A stretch of DNA of 64,000 bases from Guadua angustifolia (lineage: Eukaryota > Streptophyta > Magnoliopsida > Poales > Poaceae). Within the stretch, counting starts at the first letter, position 1. Every line of letters starts with the position of its first letter. The DNA lies in NCBI GenBank assembly GCA_036346375.1, contig CM070517.1:14549161-14613160 (forward strand). The letters are read 5' to 3'. The notes beneath the pieces were generated by a model, which searched no databases, had not been told where the DNA came from, and saw only the letters and a program-made list of their open reading frames with translations. Below are positions 58,400-64,000 of this stretch, piece after piece. The position numbers and the translations under genes were made by a program.

Positions 58400-60660
58400 G
58401 AAAGTGTACCTAGAAACATGTGGGCATATGGTGATGAACGTTGCCAATTGGAGCCACTAGGCATGTCGAGAGGAGGGGCACTCTATGCGTGTGATTTCCC
58501 AGCTACGGTGTGTGGCGTATATCGACCATGTACAGTGGTGGAATGGCGTGGATCTGTAGCACGTCGTCCTCCTTAGGTCTCCTATAGGACCTAAGGTCGA
58601 CAATGCGCATCATCTTCTCATGAAGATGTCGCAACATCCCTCTCAAATAGTTCATGCTGAGCTTCAACTAGGCCCCTAGGCCAACTTGGGACCTAAGTGA
58701 GGCGAGTTCCTCGCAAGCCTTCTGGCAAGATCACTCTACGTACATAGTGAAAGGCTTATTAGCTATAAGAATTGCATGAACGATACATTATATGATATAT
58801 GAATAGAAGTACTAACCAAATGATAAAAGTTGAGTCCAGCTACATGAGGTAGGTTTCTGCCACAAATGGAATGTGCCTCAGAGGATCATCGATACACGCA
58901 CAACTCGAACAAGTGTGTGTTGGTTGTACCATCAGATTTAGTCATCATACGTCACATGGTCGTAAGGGGTAGCCTCCTCGTGTACATCCACCAACGCATG
59001 GATCCACTACTGCACGTGAGGCAGCATGCATGCTGCCCAGCCCCCATGTCCAACGACACCCTTCCCTGTGTGCCTACAAAAAAGCTTCACAACTTGACCT
59101 TAATAGTAAGGACATACAACTTGTGCTACAATTGAAAGTGAAGTAAAGGATAACTCATGTGTGCACAGTCGGTGAGACAACGTCATCAGTGGAGACCGAG
59201 AAAGCTCACTGGAGACCAAATTGCTATCACACAGTGTACAACGTAGGTCTTGATGAAGATGTCATGCACCAGGTGATGACGGTTGCACCAGGTCACGGGT
59301 GCACTGCACCAATAGGCCTTGAGGTGCTCATGTGGCGACAACCTCAGGATGCATAGCCTCAAATGACACAATCATCCATCAGCTAGTTGAACATCATTAC
59401 ATACTTGGGGTATGATGCGTGTGATGGAACTAAGGTAAGTCAGCTGCAAAAATAGTGAAACAAACGAACGTTAGTACAGAAGATGGCACAATGTTGTACA
59501 ATTGATGACAAAGGTGATAATACTAACCCGTCGATGACACCATAACATCCCCATGGTAGGATGGTCCACATCATCCTTGAGGGTCCTGTAGAGAACTGAC
59601 CCATAAGGTGCCAACTTGATCTGGATCCATATGGTCTGAAAGCACTCGAATGATTAGAGTTGAAGAAGTAGAGGGCATCTAACGAGAGTGGAGTCATTTG
59701 CCACATGACGATGACCATTGCAAAGGGCATAGGGCGTGCCAGTCAGTAAGCTGGGGCCCAAGTTAGCTACGGGATCTCCAGGTCATGTTTGCGATCGTCC
59801 TCATGTACTAGATCATATGTTTGTCCACGTTGTCCTCATGGGACGAGCAGAATAGGACCTAGCCAAAGAACCAAAGTAGGTATGCCTCTGAGTGATGACG
59901 CACAATGTAGTCCCCCGCTCGTCCACCATCCTCTCCAACTGCAAAACATAATGGTCAGTTCGATAATGGAAATGCAAAAAAGAAATTTAAATGTCCAAAT
60001 GAATTCACACTTATGTAGAACTATGTCAACTACTTCTGTGTTAGACCGTGTGCACTAGAGAACAGTGCATAGCCTGCATCCTTGGGTAGTACTCCTATGA
60101 ACCTATCGAGCATCTCAGTACGCCACTTTGAGTCGATGTCTAGAGGCACAACCGCATCTCCAGTACAAGGAAGACCTAGCAAGTAACTCACGTCCTCAAG
60201 TGTCGGTGCCATCTCTCCACACGAAAGGTGTAACTTATGCATCTCCAGTTGCCAATGATTGACGAGAGCCGTCAGTAAGCACTTGTCGTATGGAAACCTC
60301 CTGGAGGTGCCACACCTATCCTTTGTGTCGGTGTTGTCGCCTCTACCATTCATACTAAAGGAAGCAACCTTGCCGCTCTCAACCTACATGAAGACATTGT
60401 CAGTATCCTCGTGTGATATGTACGCCATATCCTAAATCAACTATGAAATGAGTGCACTAACCTCGAAATCCATCGTGCATCAATCCGCCATGCTCTCATT
60501 GGGGTGCTCAAGTAGAGGGAGCCAAGCTCGATCGTCGGCTCACCCTCCATCAAGGCCAAGATGGAGAAGCGGTTGTGGTGCATTGCGTCTGTCGTGGGTC
60601 AAGTAGCTTGTACTGTAGCTGTGCATGTGCCTCGTCACCCACCATACCTACAATTCAAGC
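58400..60660 (-). pseudogene. Plant mobile domain (PMD, MAIN-like) gene remnant
   Basis: On the - strand: an upstream exon near 60640-60480 (DPRQTQCTTT-like), then 60353-60030 with LLTALVNHWQLEMHKLHLSC, GEMAPTLEDVSYLLGLPCTG, the core of the plant mobile domain. After an intron-like gap come ERMVDERGDYIVRHHSEAYL (about 59930), and frameshifted pieces to about 59440 (fragments around FNSNHSSAFRPYGSRS). A further coding-like part lies at 58700-58450 (NYLRGMLRHLHEKMMRIVDL). PMD proteins are carried by MULE-type and other transposons and also occur as the host MAIN/MAIL proteins. Stops and frame changes mark this as a pseudogene. Confidence 0.65.
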
Positions 60661-62549
60661 ATTCGTTATTCATACGACAAAAAAATGCATTCACAAATAC
60701 AAACGGAGACATACAAATTGGACATACAAAATGACAAAAACATAACTAGTTTATTTGCTCTGAACATTCATGAAGAACATATAATTGAAATTTGATTAGT
60801 GGATTAGTTCAATTACAAAATGAATTTGAAATTTAAATCTTTTTTCAGCCAAAAGAGTAGCCTCATGCATATTCGGATAATCTAGCCCATAAATATCCAA
60901 ATCTGTATCGTTACAAAAAAAATCCATATCTATTTTCATTTTGATACTATATGAGAAATAGTTGGTCCAACATAAACCATATCCAAAAATTGTCTGAATC
61001 GGTCGAAAACTATTAAATCCATTTTCATCCTTAGCTACACCTATGTACCATGAGAAGCTACTCTACCCTACATAAAACAAGTGCTGCAAACATGCATAAA
61101 TTTATTTTTTCAACTGCATATTACCCTATATACTTTCTGCAATTTTTCATGTCCAATCCGATCCATCCTAAGCCATAAAAATAGTACTACAAATCTACAA
61201 ATACCTACATATCTACACAACTATTGTTCTTGTACATAGCTAAATACTTACAATTTTAATTAATCTGGTAGCTAAGTCATGTATATACACAACTAATTAC
61301 TTACAAATCTAAGTAATTTGTTTGTTAAGTCATGTTTTGAAAAGTAATTGATTGGAATAAAAATTATACCGGCGACGTTGCTAACAACCTCCTCCTCCAC
61401 TTCTTCTTCCTCTTCTCCTCACCCGTCTTCCCCTCTTCTTTCTTCTCCTCCCCTCCTCTTTCCCCTTTTCTTTTTTTCTCTTTGTGACATATTAAATTAC
61501 CTAATGCAAAATTAAAGGGTTTGAGAGAATGCTCACCTTTTGAAGAAAATCACAAATGAGGGAAAATTGATGGAAAATCTCCTCAAGGTAGGGCTTCAAT
61601 TTTACTCTCTTAACACCCAACTTCGAGCATTTCATAAGTTTTTGCCTAAGTATTGCTTCCAACAAGAATATGCAATGTTTTTTGGGGCAGCGGTGGTTTT
61701 TTTATCTCTAGAAAACAATAGAGGAGAGTTCAACTTGAGTAAGCTTTTGGTTGTAGTTAAGTTTACGTTTACCTAGGCCCTCAAAATTTCTTGGCTATCA
61801 CTGCCTAGAAGTGATGGATGTGCTTCATAGATTTCTAAATTCTGACTCTTATTGCTTACTATTGTGATTCCGTATATTATTTTCACTATTAATAAAAACA
61901 ATCCGTGCCACTTTGCGTACCTTTTATTACTTGAGCAGCTTTTTGCTGGCAAATAGGATTTGGCTGATTTATGTATGAGTGTATCTTTTATGGTGAAATC
62001 GACAGGGAATAATAATCCAATGATTCATGAACTTTCATGGTTCCATTCCAAGGATGACCTCAAAAGAAGCAAAAGGTGCAGAATGCCTGGGAAGGGATCG
62101 AGGCCACCAAAAATTGCAGGCTAAATCTGACAGCTGTCAGTACTAAATCACAGGTATACAGCACAGTTGTAATGAACCAACCTTACAATACATACATATT
62201 CATGAATAATGTGTTGAAGGAAAGAAAAAAATCGATGAACAATGGAAACAATTGTCTGGGAAAAAATGAATTAGCGATACCAACAAATCCTTGGAAGAAA
62301 AAACAAGTTACACAGATTTACCAATTACGAATTAAGGAACCAAATATATCCTGAACTCAAAGAACCAAGAAACAGTAGCACATGCATCATTACAAGGACT
62401 CAATGCCAGGAACTAACATCCTACTGATGACCACCACCAACAACAACCGAATTCATCAGCTCTTAAAACTTACAATTAATCACTTGCACAAGAAAAGTCA
62501 AAAGTGTACTAATCAAAATCATGACCAGCTCATGAATCATGCAAATTAG
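60661..62549. other. AT-rich spacer with a pyrimidine tract
   Basis: No gene supported. A nearly pure C/T tract (cctcctcctccacttcttcttcc type) spans 61388-61490. A 78-codon open stretch at 61540-61776 has no motif. 62462-62549 is the likely 3'UTR of the DUF761 gene. Confidence 0.5.
61388..61490. repeat. Pyrimidine-rich low-complexity tract
   Basis: About 100 bases that are almost only C and T, built from ctt/cct units. Confidence 0.7.
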
Positions 62550-63164
62550 CTACAAGCTCCTAGCCAGCATCTCCTGGAACCTCCTGTACGACTCCTGCTT
62601 CTCCAGCACGAACCTTTCATGGCATCTGGCTATGAACTTCTCTGCAAGCCTGTCAATCTCATTGCAACCATCCTCCTCCTTTTCATCATCATCCTCCACG
62701 TGATCCTCCTCGGTCCACTCAAGGTACCCGGAGATGGGCGCCAGCTGATCGGCGGGGATCACCGTGTTCCACGACGAGTCGTAGTAGGCTAGGCCGGCCG
62801 CAAGCGGCTCCACCATGACGGCACTCTCCGATGATGGCATGGCAGTGGGCAGCAGGTTGAGGTGCATCGAGGTGGAGCTGCTGCTGCTGCCGCATGATTT
62901 CTTGCCCTTCCTCTTGATCTTTTTCCTCAGCTTGATGCTGTGCCTGGCAATGAGGCCGGTCTTCTTGCCCAGAAGATCAAGGAGCACTGACTTTGCGCCT
63001 CCAAGCGCTCCAGCGAGGCGGCCCACGTGTTTGAGGATGTAGCCATGGAGGAAATGTTTGATCTTGAGGACAGTCTTTGTTGATGTTTGGTGTTGAGCTT
63101 TGAGCTTGAGATCATAGGAGGGAGTAGGAGATGGAAAGGGTTTGACATGAAGTAGGTGATCCAT
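62550..63164 (-). CDS. DUF761 family protein (204 aa), intact host gene
   Basis: Single exon, ATG 63164 in the context ccccATGGat, stop at 62550-62552. N-terminal residues 1-35 are hydrophilic. Residues about 40-75 contain HGYILKHVGRLAGALGGAKS, then a basic patch KLRKKIKRKGKKS. A Ser-rich linker and an acidic run (EEDHVEDDDEKEED, about 152-165) follow. The C-terminal 35 residues, EIDRLAEKFIARCHERFVLE plus KQESYRRFQEML, are the conserved DUF761 motif of plant 'cotton fibre expressed' proteins. Molecular role unknown in general; some relatives affect growth or defence. The basic patch could serve nuclear import (inference). It is the only clearly intact gene in the window. Confidence 0.9.
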   Translation of the reverse strand: MDHLLHVKPFPSPTPSYDLKLKAQHQTSTKTVLKIKHFLHGYILKHVGRLAGALGGAKSVLLDLLGKKTGLIARHSIKLRKKIKRKGKKSCGSSSSSTSMHLNLLPTAMPSSESAVMVEPLAAGLAYYDSSWNTVIPADQLAPISGYLEWTEEDHVEDDDEKEEDGCNEIDRLAEKFIARCHERFVLEKQESYRRFQEMLARSL

Positions 63165-63211
63165 GGGGATGCAGCTAGCAATGCTTCTCTAGTTGGTGGC
63201 ATGCCCTACTG

Positions 63212-63228
63212 GCTCATATATGTGCTAG
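63212..63228 (-). promoter_or_regulatory. Possible TATA box of the DUF761 gene
   Basis: cacatatatgagcc on the - strand about 55 bp upstream of the ATG. This leaves a very short 5'UTR; a weak call. Confidence 0.3.
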
Positions 63229-63347
63229 CTAGGATTTGGGACCCATCCATTAAAGGTTCATCACCTTGGCTAAAGGAAAAACCTTGCTATAATTTACATG
63301 TTATGAGGGGGTGAAGAGTAATTAATTAGAGTTCATGAGTCATTGGA

Positions 63348-63454
63348 AGTACTTGTGGCTTCTTTGCGACTTCTACGAGCGCAACTTAATAATTTGGTTA
63401 AGTTACTTATGGTTTCTTTGTGATTTTTACGCACGCAGATCAATAATTTGGTTA
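63348..63454. repeat. Imperfect tandem duplication, unit about 53 bp
   Basis: agtacttgtggcttctttgc... (63348-63400) and agttacttatggtttctttg... (63401-63454), both ending taataatttggtta / caataatttggtta. Most differences are C versus T. Confidence 0.7.
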
Positions 63455-64000
63455 TCTTTTGTCTTCCAGGAAAGCGTAAGTTTGGACTTCTAGTAGCAAT
63501 ATTGAAACTGTGTAACATGACAAGATATGGTACTCCAACGAAAAAACCAGTCTAGGTTCTCACTGTAGACGTAAAATCGTTTCAACAACATTAGTAACTA
63601 GTTGTTCATGCCATCCAGGTGCTAAAACTACCATGTTCATGAGATTCTGATAGTTGTTTCACATGTTCCTTTGATTAATATCAAGTGATGCAAAAAAAAA
63701 CTGCATGTTTCATTAGTTTCACGTAAGTTTCATTGCTAGGTTTGGGTAAGTTTCATGATGTTTCACGGTAAGTTTCATCGGGTTTTCGAGTTTCACGATA
63801 AGTTTCAACTTTCATGTTTCACGGGTAAGTTTCATCCTATCTGTTAAGCGGTATCTTGGTTAGTTTTTCTCAAAAAAAATGCCATTGGTTTTTTCCCTTG
63901 TGATTTGTGAATCACTTTTGCCTTGTTTCCTTCTCTCCCTCACCTACTTTTTCTTTCTGTTTGGTCACGCAAAATCAGGGGATTCCATTCTCTGTTTGAA
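63455..64000. other. Upstream flank with degenerate gtttcac repeats
   Basis: No gene. From about 63705 to 63832 a motif near gtttcacggtaagtttcat recurs about five times with 20-35 bp spacing. The rest is featureless to me. Confidence 0.5.

Noticed and set aside
61540..61776. 78-codon + strand ORF
   Set aside because: No motif, AT-rich surroundings, no splice or promoter context.
62815..63202. Overlapping ORFs of 75 and 91 codons
   Set aside because: Other-frame shadows of the DUF761 gene, whose frame has the conserved C-terminal motif.

Overview
The window is plant nuclear DNA, almost certainly from a grass (Poaceae). It carries intron-containing host-type exons, CACTA transposons, Tat-type Ty3/gypsy elements with an antisense 'putative gypsy type transposon' gene, chromodomain Ty3/gypsy elements with TGGTATCAGAGC primer sites, and a plant-only DUF761 gene. 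I cannot name the species. Only the two edges look like host gene space; roughly 90% is a pile of transposons nested in one another.

Left edge (1-3190): exons of a plastid-type class 3 lipase (PLIP family, + strand), broken by an in-frame stop and cut off before the expected 3' end. It is followed by the right terminus of a CACTA element. From 3191 to 7760 lie the 3' part of one Tat element (G), with its antisense gene and 3' LTR, and then a CACTA remnant with a transposase N-terminal domain, a 275-bp tandem array and subterminal repeats. From 8226 to 10752 there is an unrecognised reverse ORF and a decayed reverse Ty3/gypsy element (H).

Core nest (10753-54897): an LTR (D) sits in the gag of H, and a CACTA element (E) starts inside D. 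E is interrupted by the complete Tat element A (12633-47088) and, further right, by LTR J, which is itself interrupted by Ty3/gypsy element F. A carries gag, protease, RT, two RNase H domains and integrase on the + strand, and a multi-exon antisense gene with its own TATA-like box. That antisense gene is split by the complete chromovirus-type element B (21570-44091, TSD AGGGC). B's 5' LTR contains a complete CACTA (K, 23839-28220, TSD TTC) that carries captured host-gene fragments, including an F-box gene piece. B's coding region contains a reversed, half-deleted gypsy element (C, 30991-37972). The two LTRs of B and the two of A allow each insertion to be ordered.

Right edge (54898-64000): a Ty1/copia 5' LTR with a gag remnant has inserted into F. 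Then come a degraded plant-mobile-domain (MULE-associated) gene, an AT-rich spacer, and one apparently intact host gene on the - strand encoding a 204-aa DUF761 protein. Every transposon ORF examined has stops or frameshifts. I found no structural RNA genes and nothing resembling CRISPR.
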